From Holacanthus passer (Eukaryota; Chordata; Actinopteri; Pomacanthidae), in assembly GCA_025331565.1 (NCBI GenBank), contig JAFREQ010000017.1, positions 806,001 to 870,000 on the forward strand: 64,000 nt of DNA, written 5' to 3'. This document shows positions 1 through 12,566 of the stretch, one piece after another. The position numbers and the translations under genes are program-made. Numbering within the stretch: the first letter of the stretch is position 1; every line of letters starts with the position of its first letter. A model generated the notes under the pieces. The model did not search any database and was not told where the DNA came from. It saw nothing but the letters and a program-made list of their open reading frames with translations.

Positions 1-1124
1 TTGCAACTTGTATGCATAATAGTCTGGAGGTAGACAATGTATATTTACTATCATGACATTAATCTGTAAAAGAGAGAGAATCACAACTTTCCGAAAGAGT
101 CAATGTGTTAGGAAATACAACTGTCGTGTACATAAAATCAGAACAAGAGAAAACAACATCTCGGTCAAACTCACAAGGATTATCTGTTAAATCCCCTGAA
201 TCATCACCATTTGCTGGGCACTTGATGTGTATTATCCCTGGTCTTTATGTTGCAAAATGGGCCGTGACTCTTTAATCCGAACCCACAGGAAACAAAACGC
301 TTAATCAGCAGAACTGTGTTTTGAATCAGGTTTGATTTGGAAAAACTACATGAGAAATGTGTGTTGTCATGTTCAGAGAAGTGGAGAGTCGTTTAACACA
401 TTTTCACTGTGTATGTCACTTTATTTTTTTGTCATTCGATAATTAATTTGGATATTTTAAATAGATGTAAATAGAGCTTTAGGACCAAAGAATGAATGTG
501 TGTTGGTATTATTACAAGCAATATTGTAGGCACAACAAGTAAAGATTGTTGTATTGACAGCTTTTTTTGTTAGCAATGAATATACTACATGAAATACTAC
601 TAGAATCCCTGTAACTCACTGAAAAATACATGAATATACTGTAATTATAGTGTACTATATACTCAATAAGATAGTTGTAGAGATTGAGTGATTTTCCTGA
701 ACTTTGCAATAATGAAAATTACTAACAGAACAAAAACAAGGCCCCAACATTAAGACAGAAGATGTTGGTAGAGAGCTTCTTTGGCCCCTAACACACAGGG
801 ACCAGGGCCACAAGTGCAGACTCACATTCTACTGTCTTCACACTTTATCATGATAATCTGCTGTGTTATAAATTTGACTTTAAGAACTAATTCATCCATA
901 ACAACATGATATTTGTTAAGAGATGACAAAGACCTTGCATTTCCTTGCCTGTTCATAATTTTTTTTTTTAAGATATTGAAACAAAAACCAAAAACAAAGA
1001 CCATTGCATAAGATTTAGTGCCATCTAGTGGTAAGATTACAGATTGCAACCAACTGAACCGGTCAATCAGTGTGTGTCTTTGTGCTCTGGCCTTTTGCAA
1101 AGTATTAACAGAGGACAGAACATA
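1..1124. other. Intergenic, no gene recognised
   Basis: AT-rich sequence downstream of the minus-strand OR1. Only short open frames without recognisable similarity were seen. It probably contains the OR1 3' untranslated region, but I could not pick a polyadenylation site with confidence. Confidence 0.5.
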
Positions 1125-2060
1125 TTAAGTTGGAGTCACTTTTCTTTGCAGTATTTGCAAAATTTTACACCGTAACGACCTTGTTTGCATCCCATAAATG
1201 ACTGGGTTTAAATTAGCAGGAACCACGTGAAATAAAATATATGCAATCTTCCTTAAATCTGGGTAATCTGGGAACCGATGCAGGATGATAGTTAAAAACC
1301 CCGACCAGAGCATGATGAGATAGAGAACAAGGTGGCTGGCACATGTTTGCAGCGCCCTGTTATTCAACTCCTTGTTCCTCTTGATCCAGCAGATGAGGGC
1401 TATTTGGATGTAAGTGACAGTGATGCCTCCGATGGAGCAAGTGAACAGCAGCACAGTGAAAAAGAGTCCATAGATGTTGTTGACGGACACATCGTCACAA
1501 GAAAGCTTGAACAGTGATGCGTTGTCGCAATAAGCGTTTTGTATAAGTGACCTGCAGAGGGACAGCCTCACTGTGAGACCTATCAGGACAGACACCAGCA
1601 GCAGTGACAGGCCCCACGCAGACGCTGACAGGCCGATCACAGTTCTGGTGGTCATTATTGAGCTGTACCTCAAAGGGTGACATATGGCGACATATCTGTC
1701 AAACGCCATAATGATGAGAATCATATGTGAAGCTGACCCGAACGTGTGGCTGCAGAAGGCCTGAACCACACACTGGTTGTAGGTGATGAACCGCTCTGTT
1801 GAAATGATGTGAGCCATCAGCTGAGGCAGTAGGACAGTGTTGCCCATCAGATCATTCACAGACAGGTTACAAAAGAGAATATACATCGGCTGGTGCAAAC
1901 TCTTCTCGGTGATGATGAGAACGAGAACTCCGATGTTGGAAAAGAGCAGGGAAAAGTAAACAAAGAGCAGTAGGAAAAACAGAGGGTATGTTAACTCTGG
2001 AGATATGTTGAAGCCTTGCATCCTTAGGACATCGCCTGAAACTGTCATGTTGCTTTCCAT
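1125..2060 (-). CDS. Odorant receptor OR1 (class A GPCR, 311 aa)
   Basis: Seven-transmembrane odorant receptor expected in the ciliary membrane of olfactory neurons. Landmarks by residue: N-glycosylation site NMT at 4, PMY end of ICL1 at 58-60, conserved ECL1 cysteine near 97, DRYVAIC at the TM3/ICL2 border from 121, the TM6 signature RALQTCASHL and the TM7 signature LNPVIYG. The open frame extends 43 codons further upstream, but a strong 3' splice site (pyrimidine tract plus AG at 2083-2084, minus strand) lies just before the MESN start, so the ATG at 2060 is chosen. The likely intron is 2083-2679 behind a leader exon ending at 2680. It is the only minus-strand gene of the first cluster, head-to-head with OR2. 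Full length, no break seen. The family call is secure; the ligand is unknown. Confidence 0.93.
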   Translation of the reverse strand: MESNMTVSGDVLRMQGFNISPELTYPLFFLLLFVYFSLLFSNIGVLVLIITEKSLHQPMYILFCNLSVNDLMGNTVLLPQLMAHIISTERFITYNQCVVQAFCSHTFGSASHMILIIMAFDRYVAICHPLRYSSIMTTRTVIGLSASAWGLSLLLVSVLIGLTVRLSLCRSLIQNAYCDNASLFKLSCDDVSVNNIYGLFFTVLLFTCSIGGITVTYIQIALICWIKRNKELNNRALQTCASHLVLYLIMLWSGFLTIILHRFPDYPDLRKIAYILFHVVPANLNPVIYGMQTRSLRCKILQILQRKVTPT

Positions 2061-2679
2061 TCTGTTTAATTTAAGGAAAAACCTAAAAGAGAAAAAGATT
2101 AGAAACTTTTTGTCATGGGTCAAAAAAACATTCTGAAAATGTAAAATGAGCATATATTCTTCATAAGTAACATTTTTCAGTTTCAACATTTGATATGTTG
2201 TCTTTGCACGATTTTCAAATAAATATAGGGTTTAAATTATTTGCAAACCATTCAATTCTGTTTTTATTTACATTTTACACATCGTTCCAACTTTTGGAAT
2301 CGAGGTTGTATAATAAGTGTATATAGCAAATGCACATTGTAGCTCATTCTACTATTTAGTCCAAAAAGACATGAAGTGAAAATGAAAAAAACAAGAACGT
2401 GTGTAAAGACAATACTTACTTTTTAAACTATTCATTTCAGTCTCTCTTGTAAAATACTTTGATCATCTGAGCACAAACGTGTTCTGTAACAGCAGGAACA
2501 ATAACATTATAAACACAAAGATGATAAAGAGCAGCTGTTTAAGTGAATTAAAGTGCCATTAAACGTTACATCACAGTGATACTGACCTTCATCTTGTAGA
2601 TACAGTATAAACCATAAATGCTGTGCTGTATGTTGAAATAACACCGGAGCATTTGTTCTCCCAGGTGAAGGTACCTTAC

Positions 2680-2745
2680 CTGTGGAAGAGGGAATCTTGA
2701 CTCAGCTGTCGATCTCGGTCTCTTTTATCTTCAGCGTGATTGGAT
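2680..2745 (-). other. Probable non-coding leader exon of OR1
   Basis: On the minus strand a strong donor, CCACAG followed by GTAAGG, ends this segment (the first intron base is 2679). It pairs with the acceptor at 2083-2084 just before the OR1 start. A TATA-like AGATAAAAG lies at its upstream side. The 5' limit is a guess. Confidence 0.4.
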
Positions 2746-5192
2746 TACTTGCCCTCTCCATTTGTGTTTTATTCAGGAGGGGTTAGGCTCCTTGACTGCG
2801 CATCGCTTGGTGATAAATATTGCATGTTACAATATTGTCTATAGAGGATACAGAAATATATGTTCTCAATTAAATAAAACCATCATACTGTCTGGATATA
2901 GTATGCAAATACTGCATCGGATACCTTTATGACCAGAAAGTGTTACAATCACACATTGGGCCCTGAGGCCTTTCTCCAAAAACAAATGACTAACAATAAA
3001 GTGCGCAACTGCTTCAGGGCCCAGTCATATAAAGTTTACAAAAACAAAAATTAATACTTAATTCCACACACTGAAACAGACATGTCACAAACAGAAGATT
3101 AATTCATTTATTCAAAGAGTTTATGCTGAGTGTGACAGGTCACCGGTCTCTACCAGGATTAATATGTTTAAGTAGACCTACAGCACAAGTTTAAAATTCC
3201 CTAAACCTGAATGTGTTTGCATGTGGATGAAACCCATGTGAACATCAGAAGAACATGCAAACTCCACAAAGAAATATACTCATTATACTTCAGTTGTTGC
3301 ACAGGAGAAAGACCAGAGAAAGTAATTAGAGGGTCAAATCAATTATCAAAGCAGCTCCCGGGTCCATCATGTCCGTTTCTCCTGGGTGAGACGATTAGTC
3401 TTTGTCCTAATGTCCTAACAGACCTTTTGTGTGCAGGAGCAAGGTCCTGGTTCCCAAAGGCCTGATGTGACCACTTCAGTCCTCTGTTTCAATTAGTATT
3501 CTTCGTCTGGGACATACGAAAAAAGGATGAACAGTGACATGTTGATATGTTATACATTTTTAATTGATTAAGTCATTAAAAAAAAAAACATTAAACTGTG
3601 TATTTTATAAAACTTTGAGGATGAACGGAGAGAAAAAAAACCCCACACAAAGCAAAGACTATGCTGTGATACCTTTACATCAACTCTGAACTTCATCTGT
3701 CAAAATGTTTTACATAATGTCAAACTTAATTATTAAAGTTAAGAAATCAAATGTTTACAATCTCTGTCACATGTAACAGAGCCCATGGGTGTTATTAAAT
3801 ACCGTTCTTCATTAGCAAACAACAAGGACTCTCATCATCAACTTGAGCTTTGCTAATTCTCAAGGGATTAATTACAATGTGAGACAGTTAATAACATATC
3901 ATTTGATGAAATCTCAAAGGGCCTCATTACTAAATGTGTTTTGACAAAGCAATGACGCATCGAGCTGATGTAACTTTGCCAATTTTTAGTATCTATGTAT
4001 ATATTGTTGCAGCAGCTCTTGGATGAGATAACAGTTGAAAAAGTTCATTTTTAGTATCTCTGTTGTTGTGTGATATCAATAAGTAATGGAAACTAGACTT
4101 GAGATTGGGCAATATTTGCAGCTCCAGCCAGGCCTGCAGCAGGACTGCAGACCAAAATGTGTTTTATTTTGATATTAGATCTGATAGTCTGCCATTAAAA
4201 CAACAGCCAACTTGCTGGATTTATAAAATGTAACTCTGAAACAGACACAATGTAGAAAGAATTTACTGAGTGAAGATAGAAGTGACGGAAAAATGGAAAA
4301 AATACAAACAGCCCAGAGTCTTTTGATTGATTGTCCCACAGTGTAGAGATCATGATACAGTCAGTCATTTTGGTAATTATGTATAATAACATGTTCATAA
4401 CTACGGTCCTGTGATTGAAAAGATTAAGGCCTAGTTGTAACATATAACAATAACAGGCCACTGACATCTGGCATCATCATCACTTTCTATCACTCTTTTG
4501 AATGAAGGTCCCACATTAATAAAATGTATCATGAACTGCATATAGCAACAGAAAACGAGTTCATCCTTTTTGTCTGGACTGAAAATATATTGATTTTAAT
4601 TATGGCCTAAAATTTACCTATTCATTTCCTCTAGTTTGAATACAGCTACAACACTGCAATTACACAAACTGATGTAAAATATTAACAAATATAAACAGTA
4701 AACTCTCTCTTGTGTCCTAATGGACTTGTTGGTCATCATTATTCTTTTTATTGTTTCATCTGTGTCATTTTAAATTGTTCTTTGTCTCATTTTTACATGT
4801 TTCTTATGTTGCACCTTCTAATCTGGTTTTATCAATTTGCTGAGAATGAATTCAGTAGCTTGAGGGCGACTCCGCAGTAAAGCCTTTAACACCAGCACTA
4901 ATTAGCCACAACAATCCAAAACTTTAGTTCTGTCTGATAAGTTAATTGTCATGAAGTTATTTGAGGACGCACTTCCAGTAATTTATTTGGCCATAAAATG
5001 TATTTATTTATAATTCATTTGTAAAGAAATCATTGTTTTATCTTTAATACCTGCTGGGCTCTATTGGTTTGTTTTTCTTAATAAAGGATTCTCAGAAGTT
5101 CATACTTACAGGAATCATAATATTATTCAACGCTATTCAAAGCTATTGACAATCCCAGAGGTAAAAGGTGACGTAGTCAAGTTCTGGTTATG
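2746..5192. other. Intergenic between divergent OR1 and OR2
   Basis: About 2.4 kb holding the 5' flanks of two head-to-head OR genes. Apart from a short retroposon-like fragment near 3.2 kb I saw no gene or RNA. Any OR2 leader exon should lie at the right end: a modest donor ATG|GTGAGA falls at 5193. Confidence 0.45.
3205..3285. repeat. Degenerate retroposon-tail-like fragment
   Basis: The stretch with 'gaacatgcaaactccacaa' resembles a dispersed teleost repeat often found at the tails of non-LTR elements. It is short and diverged, and the family assignment rests on pattern memory only. Confidence 0.4.
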
Positions 5193-5348
5193 GTGAGAAT
5201 AAATAAAGCAAGGTGGTCGGGGCGGCTCTCAACACTTCATGCTGCACTACTTTGACTCTGATGTTATCTAACTTGTGACTACTTTCGATATTCAGTTTCC
5301 AATAATGACATTTCATCACTGTTTTTCTTCTTACTAATCTAGGTGAAA

Positions 5349-6308
5349 ATGGAAAACAGATCTTTTGGGTTCAGCTCCGAGTTGACTCTGGACACATTTG
5401 TTATTCCACCTGGAGGAAAGTATCCCATATTTTTTCTTGGTATTTCCGTTTATTTTTTTGGCATTTTTTGCAACCTGACCTTGTTGACTTTGATCATTCT
5501 AAAGAGGAACCTTCACAAACCCATGTATTTCATCCTGTTCAGTCTCCCCCTCAATGATCTGATAGGCATAACTGCAATGCTGCCAAAAGTCCTTTCAGAC
5601 ATTGTCACAGAGACAAACAAGGTTTATTATCCTCTCTGTGTTTTACAAGCATTCCTGCTCCACATGTACGGTGGTGGAATTTTGTTTATTCTCTCAGCCA
5701 TGTCTTTTGATCGTTACGCTGCCATCTGCATGCCGCTACGCTACAGCTCCATAATGACCCCCAGAGTTATCGTCTGTATTATCTCTCTAGTCTGGGGTCT
5801 CGACTTTGTCTTGATTGTGTCGCTGTTCTCTTTGCAAACGAGTCTTCCCAGGTGCAAAACTGTCATAATGAACGTGTTCTGCGATAACCCATCTCTGCTG
5901 AAGCTCACATGTGGAAACACCACGGTCAATAATATCATAGGATTGTTCACCACAGCTGTCGTGCAAGTTTTAAGTGTGTCTATCCAGGTGTTTTCCTATG
6001 TGAAGATCCTGATCACGTGCGTGGTTTCGAGGAGGTCTGAAGCAAAGACCAAAGCTGTCAACACGTGTGTTGCACAGTTGGTTATTTTAATCATATTTGA
6101 GATTGTGGGAACTTTTACAATTTTATCTCACAGGTTTAAAAACGTCTCAGCTGACTTGCAAAAGATAATGGGAATGCTGATATTTCTCGTACCCCCTCTT
6201 CTCAATCCGATCGTTTATGGGCTGTACACAAGTGAAATACGGAAGACTCTCAAGAGTGTCCTGAAAAAGAGCAGAGTGTCCATCCAAACCTTCACACAAG
6301 GCAGATAA
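5349..6308 (+). CDS. Odorant receptor OR2 (319 aa)
   Basis: Intact OR with glycosylation site NRS at 3, PMY at 58-60, ECL1 cysteine at about 97, DRYAAICMPLRY from 121, the ECL2 block with CDNPSLLKLTC, KAVNTCVAQL at TM6 and LLNPIVYG at TM7. A GTG two codons upstream is not the start: a textbook acceptor (pyrimidine-rich tract ending CTAG at 5341-5342) directly precedes it, so translation begins at ATG 5349. The Ala in DRYAAIC, where Val or Ile is usual, is a mild oddity. It is related to OR1, OR3 and OR4 (shared LPLND/LPIND-type TM2 and CDNPSL-type ECL2) and forms with them the diverged left-hand subfamily. Polyadenylation could use AATAAA near 7250. Confidence 0.93.
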   Translation: MENRSFGFSSELTLDTFVIPPGGKYPIFFLGISVYFFGIFCNLTLLTLIILKRNLHKPMYFILFSLPLNDLIGITAMLPKVLSDIVTETNKVYYPLCVLQAFLLHMYGGGILFILSAMSFDRYAAICMPLRYSSIMTPRVIVCIISLVWGLDFVLIVSLFSLQTSLPRCKTVIMNVFCDNPSLLKLTCGNTTVNNIIGLFTTAVVQVLSVSIQVFSYVKILITCVVSRRSEAKTKAVNTCVAQLVILIIFEIVGTFTILSHRFKNVSADLQKIMGMLIFLVPPLLNPIVYGLYTSEIRKTLKSVLKKSRVSIQTFTQGR

Positions 6309-8455
6309 CAACACTGAATTTAGTCTTTTTGAACTGCAGTCAGCATCATATCACTGTCTGATCTCAGGAAAACTCTGAATGGTGTGAGAAATATTGTGGA
6401 AACAATGGCAGCTATGCATGAAACCACAACAAGTGCGTGAACTAAAATCACTTTTAACAGTTTTAATTGTTTTAGAAAACCTCAATTCTGTATGAAAATG
6501 CTGTTTTCCAGTGTGGGACAAGTGATTTGAAGTGATAATTTTTCAAGACAGTTTTACCTCAATGCAAGATGTTGTAAATTAACAGTGAATCAAGTCTCTG
6601 AGAGTGTTGGAGTCTCACAGGTGACAATGATAAGATGTATGCAAGTGAAACTGTGCATTTTACTGCAAACTCAACAATATGTTACTTGACTGTGTACATA
6701 TGCTTGTTACAACTAATACTTTTGGTATGTAGAGCAGTTTGTGTTGTTTAAGTACAATGTTGTATAATTCTAAATGTAGATATTAGTCTCATGCTGCACA
6801 TAGTTTAATATATAAAACTTCAAATGACATTTTCATTTAACATATTTTGTAATACTGTCTCTCAGTTATTTAGCATGTTCTTTGCGTGTTCTTAATATGT
6901 GCTTCTTCACATTTGATTGTATGTCAAAAGGAGGTTTTCTATAATGAAGAGTGACCTTTGCAGCCCATCTTCTCAAGTGTTGACATTTCTATTTACTTTA
7001 CAGCACCACCTGCTGTCTAAAGTGCAGACAACTTTACATCCATTAATCACATTGCAGTTGTTGCTGAATCCCAAACAAACAAATATGCACAATATATACA
7101 ATATGTGCAGATGTTTAGGATCTTAGGCACAAAGGAGGTGGGATGGTTAAAATATCAGATTGAATATAATGCATGCTCATGGTCAATGCATACATTGTAT
7201 CAGGGTGCTTGTGGCCCTTGACGGTGCCATTGTGTTTGCTGTGTTGTCCATAAATAAAATCAAAATGCTCTGAACCATATTTTGTGTTGCACAGTCATTT
7301 AATGGAAACAAATTATATAGTATATGTAATACATAGTCAGGTATCATTTTATATACAGATTAAGAAGCTGAGGGAAAAATACAGAAACAAAAACAGAAAA
7401 GGGTGCAGATAAGGCAATTCTGCCACTAATTTTGACATTATATGATAAAATGCAGTGCTTGCATATGTAATCTCTCATTACAGCTGAAGAGCTCAAGGAA
7501 TCACTTTGACCAGAAGTCTTAAATCCTACAGTAGCAGCAAAGCGGTTGAAGCAGCTTTCTGCATAAGGAGATGTGCTGTTTGGTAAAATGACAGCCATGC
7601 ACAGATGTGAAGGTACTATATTCAGTACTATATTACTGACACTCTGATTAGCTTTGATTCAGATGCTGATTGGCACATGACTTATTAATGATCAAAACAG
7701 TGTTTACTATTTTCATGTCCCCTCAAGTAAAGTGGTACATGGTACTTAAACAGTCCTTCTGCGTTCAACAAGTCAATTGAAAATGTACATATTTACATTT
7801 TCAACAATTAGTGAAATAATAAATGATTTAAAAATGAATTTGGGCTCACGTGATAGTTCACGTCATTTAATGTAGAGGACTTGTATCAGGCCCATGGATC
7901 ATTCATTCTAATTAAAGCTCCTCATCCAGGCAAACTCTCTTCTCACTTCCTGGTTTGCTACAGAAAACAGGTTCAGGTTCAGGCAATGACCTCTCAACAC
8001 TGTCACCACACCACCAGACATTGATGGCCAACGCTGGAAAAACTATGAATCAAACTCAGCTCTGATCCCACCTGAGAGGAATTTGCTTATGACTCAGTTT
8101 TAACAATCCGTAAAAACAGGATTGGCCCTCACTTGTTAGTAAAATTGAACATTTTTGAAATCTGTGGTCATATTCAACAAAAAATAAGATCACGAGATTA
8201 TAGATTATATAAAGTTATGTTTGTGCAGTGCAGTGGCAGAAATACAGCAGTTATTTGTGTCTCTGATATCTGAAACTAAAGGTAACCATTTTGAAGCTGC
8301 ATTACATCTTACATGCTTTCCCTGCGTCTATACTGTAAGTCACAAAAGCCTTGTGCGCTGGACTCTTGGGTAATATCATTGGTAAGGCTCGTGCTCAAAA
8401 GCCAATAAGAGGCAGAGTCTCTCACGTTACGTCTTAGAACATGTTTCAGCTGCAG
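6309..8455. other. Intergenic between OR2 and OR3
   Basis: Contains the OR2 3' region (AATAAA near 7250) and, at its right edge, the probable OR3 leader exon ending CAG at 8455 before the donor GTGAGA. No other coding or RNA feature recognised. Confidence 0.45.
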
Positions 8456-8642
8456 GTGAGAATAGGATCACATATTGCCTGTGGTGAGTTATCAGAGGAA
8501 CAGCTGGATTATTCTGTAGGACATAATCTATTGTTCATGGTTGTTTAATGTTTCTCTTTTTTTCGAGCTGATCATCAGTTGTCAAGTGTTTTAAAGAGAA
8601 GAAGCAGTGGTAATAACATTATAGTGGACAGTACATTTACAG
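8456..8642 (+). other. Putative OR3 leader intron
   Basis: Strong donor CAG|GTGAGA at 8455/8456 and an AG at 8641-8642 one base before the OR3 ATG. The acceptor has a weak pyrimidine tract, so this 187-bp intron is plausible but not certain. Confidence 0.4.
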
Positions 8643-8643
8643 C

Positions 8644-9585
8644 ATGTACACAAATGCATCTTTTGCAGTTTTACTCACACTGGAAACACTTGGTTTATCT
8701 GATGCTTATGTCTACCCAGCATTTGTGTTTGGGACTTTAATGTATCTGTTTATTATGTTTTGCAACTTGCTGATTTTAACAACTATTGCTTGGAGTAAAA
8801 ACCTGCACAAGCCCATGTTTATCCTGCTGTTCAATTTGCCCATTAGCGACATGGTGGGTGCTACAGCTTTTTTCCCTCAGCTGGTCGCCAACATTGTGAC
8901 ACAGAACAGACTGATTTCACATCCTGCGTGTATTATTCAAGCTTTTCTGATTCACACTTACGGTACGGCCAACCTGCTGATCCTGAGTGCCATGTCATTT
9001 GACAGATATATTGCTATATGTTCTCCTTTGAGGTATAACGCCATCATGACTCCACATAATTTGGTCAGAATTATTATTTTGATATGGCTCATAAACTTCT
9101 CAACCATTGGTACGTTGATTGGGATGCTTGCACGGTTCAAGATTTGCAGGAAAAATTTAGTGGATCTGTACTGTAATAATCCATCCTTATGGAAACTGGC
9201 CTGCGAGGACACCAGAGTGAACGACTACTACGGGGTGTTTCTTGTAGTCCTTCTGCAAGGTGGACCACTGTCAATAATGATATACACATATGGACAGATT
9301 TTACGGACATGTCTTAGGACTAATGAGTCTGACGCCCGGAGAAAAGCTATTCAGACGTGTGGCTCGCATTTAGTCGTTTACCTTGTCCTACAGATCAACT
9401 GCTTTGTTACGATCTTAGCTCACCGCATTGACAGTGTGTCCCCTTCTATGAGGAGGGCTCTCGGCGTGTCCGTTTTAGTTTTCCCCCCTTTTTTAGACCC
9501 GCTCATATACGGACTGAAACTCACAGAGCTCAAGCAGAACATAAAAATATTCCTAAAAAGAAATGTGTATTCATTAAAGCTTTAG
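8644..9585 (+). CDS. Odorant receptor OR3 (313 aa)
   Basis: Intact seven-transmembrane OR. NAS glycosylation site at residue 4, KPMF after TM1 near 56-59, ECL1 cysteine near 96, DRYIAICSPLRY from 120, ECL2 with CNNPSLWKLAC, AIQTCGSHL at TM6. In TM7 the usual NPxIY reads DPLIYG, with Asp in place of Asn. The ATG at 8644 is the first in frame and lies right after an AG that could be a splice acceptor. Closest in the window to OR4 (shared residues through TM2 and ECL2). Nothing suggests loss of function. Confidence 0.93.
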   Translation: MYTNASFAVLLTLETLGLSDAYVYPAFVFGTLMYLFIMFCNLLILTTIAWSKNLHKPMFILLFNLPISDMVGATAFFPQLVANIVTQNRLISHPACIIQAFLIHTYGTANLLILSAMSFDRYIAICSPLRYNAIMTPHNLVRIIILIWLINFSTIGTLIGMLARFKICRKNLVDLYCNNPSLWKLACEDTRVNDYYGVFLVVLLQGGPLSIMIYTYGQILRTCLRTNESDARRKAIQTCGSHLVVYLVLQINCFVTILAHRIDSVSPSMRRALGVSVLVFPPFLDPLIYGLKLTELKQNIKIFLKRNVYSLKL

Positions 9586-9943
9586 CCACTTTTTAGTTTT
9601 GGCTTTCCTATGACATATTTTATATTAATGTGGGGAATTAAACCTTTATTGTTAACACTTTTATGTACAACCTAAACCTCCAAATCCAGTATCATTTCAT
9701 CTCCATGCAAATGTATTTGTCATGCATTCTTTCTTACAGAATCTCATCTTCATCTGATGATTACATGTCTTGTGAATTTTTAAATGATGTAAAGTTCACA
9801 TTTATTTTAAAATATTATGAGCAATATCATACTGTATATTGATTAACATGATCAACTTTTTAAAGGAATCGGCCGGTTATCTTCTGGAGATTTCTACTGT
9901 AAGTCATTGTAATAAATGTTAAGGAACATGATGACATGAACTG

Positions 9944-9944
<1 letters not shown>

Positions 9945-9991
<47 letters not shown>
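9945..9991. repeat. (TG)n(AG)n microsatellite
   Basis: Run of TG dinucleotides passing directly into a short AG run. Confidence 0.95.
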
Positions 9992-10984
9992 CAATGCTGA
10001 CAGTTTCTTTCAGAACTGAGGTTTTTCTGAAAGATAAGAACAAAATATAACACACACACATAATATGTTGATTATAATATTTAATAATATATAATAATTG
10101 ATGTGGAAATTGAATTGAACAGCAAATTAAATAAAATATTCTATCTCTGTGTAAAATGTCTGTAATTTCCAAATAAATTAAATGGCAAATGTAGAAAATG
10201 TGTGATAGGACATGTATGTGCACTATCAGAGGAAATGAAAGACTTTTGATATGTGTATCCATTTTCATGACCCTGACAGTGGAATAAAAGTAAATTCAGT
10301 GACAAATCTGACAGAGACACATGGTCTGTTATTTTAGTGAGTGAGAGGCTGATTTAAAGAGCAAACAAATATATGTAATAAACTGTGAAACCCTACATTT
10401 TATTTTAAAATCTTCCTCTAATTCCTTTAGCAAACCGAACCATTTTGCGACAAATCACAAATGTGATGGAAGGATGAGATGAAGCTTGTTTCTTTTAACT
10501 TTTAGTTGATTTTGCTGTTTTTTTAAAGAGTGTTAGAAGAGACATTTTTTTTAATGCAATGTTAAGTGGACAGGTTTTTCTGTCATTTGAGTTCAAGTGT
10601 ATGTTTTCTGGGAGATTTTTACATTTTCTTTAGCTCTTTCATTTTTGTGACCTGCTCCCAGGTCAGGATCGAGTGGCAATGCTCTGATGCAGACCAATGT
10701 ATCTCGATGCAAGGCAGCTTTTTCTCCTTTTGATAAACCCACTACACAACCTCTCCTGGTCTGTCCAGGACTCCACTCACACACTGTGCACTAACTTCAC
10801 CTCCTCTGGCACAATTCTCAGTTCCTCTTCTGTCTGACTCCTGCTCTCAGGAGCTGAGCTTATCTCTCATAAGGGTAAACGTCAAGCATCATGGAGCTTT
10901 CTGGTGGGAGTCTGAAGAACAGGTGAGCAGGACATGCAGTCCAGAGCTCCACACTGACACTGACATAAGCACATATTGGTCTTA

Positions 10985-11385
10985 TTTAAGTTCCAGGGAC
11001 ACTATTTTACTACCTTAAGAGTCTCTGATCGATCGGGGGGAGTACTTTTTAAAAGTACAGGAACTTTGACGATGGGGCTTGCAGCTCTGAAGTTTTCCAA
11101 TTGGTCAAGTACTTGCAGCATTTTATTTTAGCCATCATTTCTGCAGTTTTCTGGTCATTGTGCTTTGACACATCGATATGGAGTTACAGAAGAAAGCTTA
11201 TGATACATTGCATGTGAAAATCACATCTAAAAACAGCTGTTGCTCATGTGAGTGGACTAATCTACCTGTTCTTCATGGGTCTTTAGAAAGCTGTGAAAAT
11301 GCAGACAACAACAGGCCGAAGCAGCCTTTTAGTTCCTTAAAAAGTAGGTCCTGGGACTAAAAGTTCTGGATGCTCTGGGTGGAAA
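10985..11385. repeat. Possible non-autonomous DNA transposon (MITE)
   Basis: The left end (AGTTCCAGGGAC ... ACTACCTTAAG) and right end (CCTTAAAAAGTAGGTCCTGGGAC) are imperfect inverted repeats of a sort common in fish hAT-like miniature elements. No target duplication was confirmed. Confidence 0.35.
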
Positions 11386-12336
11386 TGTGTGAATGACTTT
11401 GGGTTTCGCAAATCACCCATTAGTGTTTATTTTCTTGGCCTTTTGCAGCCTCCCCTCGCAAACATATCATCCTCCGCCCACACTGTTTCTTCACTCATGG
11501 GAGCACTGGTCAGATATCAGCATCTTTTTATGTTGGCACATCCAAAGCTGCAACCCCACTCAGCTCATTGGAGTTCAGGGTAGACAAGTTGTGTCTGAGG
11601 GAGAGATTTGCTCGCTCAGTCTTTATGGTGGTGAGAGTGAGGCATGTGAGTCTGGACGCACTGAACCAGACTCCCAGTGTCAATTCCCAGCACGCTCAAC
11701 CACCTCCTTCAACCAGTGGACTTCAGCAGGACTTTCTGTTCAATAGACCTTTATCCGACACTAAACATTTCAAAAGGCATGAGATGCTTCTTAATCACCT
11801 TCCCTGTCGTAGATTTGAGTTTTCAGTGTTGGTGGAAGAATTGACTGGAGAAAAACTGACCGTAGCATCCATCCTTTACTGTCACCTCTGTCTCTGTGTC
11901 AAATCCATCATTATTACTTTGTTTATGTTCACGTGTTGGAGTCACTGATACATCCATATTTTTCCAAAGCCCCCTGTGAGCCGGTGCTTAAGTCACGGCC
12001 ACAACAATCTACAGATGATCTTTATGGTAAACCAGAAGACTCCAGGGAGCTGAATGGCGTTCAGCAAATATTGCTCCTATAAAACTGCTACTCCTCCTGA
12101 ACATCCCACCAGGTTGTCACTGCCAGTATTGCTCATACTGGGTGGTGACGATCGACTGCATGTGTCTAATATTTATTCGGCCTGTTTTTCCTCTCTGTGT
12201 ATTTTGTTGAGTTTCAGTGCAAAATTGTAAAGAGTGCGATGTGTTATTTATGCACAGATACTTGATGTGTCATGTTTGACTGAAATGTATGTGGATTTGA
12301 AGTGAAGGGACGTGGATGCATTCAGGCTTTAATCTG

Positions 12337-12546
12337 GTGAGTTTTGTCATCAGCAGTGAGAATTTGCAGTTTGCTAATTATAATTCAGGACTAACCAACT
12401 GGACTTTTCACATTTTTATATAACTATTTCTTTATATTCTTTGTTTTTCTTGTCTTATCAGGTTCTTGCTAAATTGTTGCTGTGTATGAAATTAAATTGC
12501 TCTGCCGCTTAATAATGAAGTTTTTAATGATTTTTCAATTTTCTAG
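12337..12546 (+). other. Putative OR4 leader intron
   Basis: Donor TCTG|GTGAGT at 12336/12337 and acceptor TTTTCTAG ending 12546, with ATG 20 bases further on at 12567. Both sites are near consensus and the 210-bp size is normal for fish. Confidence 0.55.
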
Positions 12547-12566
12547 GTTGAAGGAGCATTAAAAAA

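Larger units (their letters stand above)
9586..12336. other. Intergenic between OR3 and OR4
   Basis: Holds a TG/AG microsatellite at about 9.95 kb and a possible small DNA-transposon relic at about 11.0-11.4 kb. Open frames between 11.2 and 11.95 kb overlap in several frames and show no recognisable domain, so they are not called. The right edge should contain the OR4 leader exon, ending at 12336 before GTGAGT. Confidence 0.45.

Noticed and set aside
11393..11948. Overlapping plus-strand open frames of 117 and 126 codons
   Set aside because: No recognisable domain, overlapping frames, and adjacent to a likely transposon relic.
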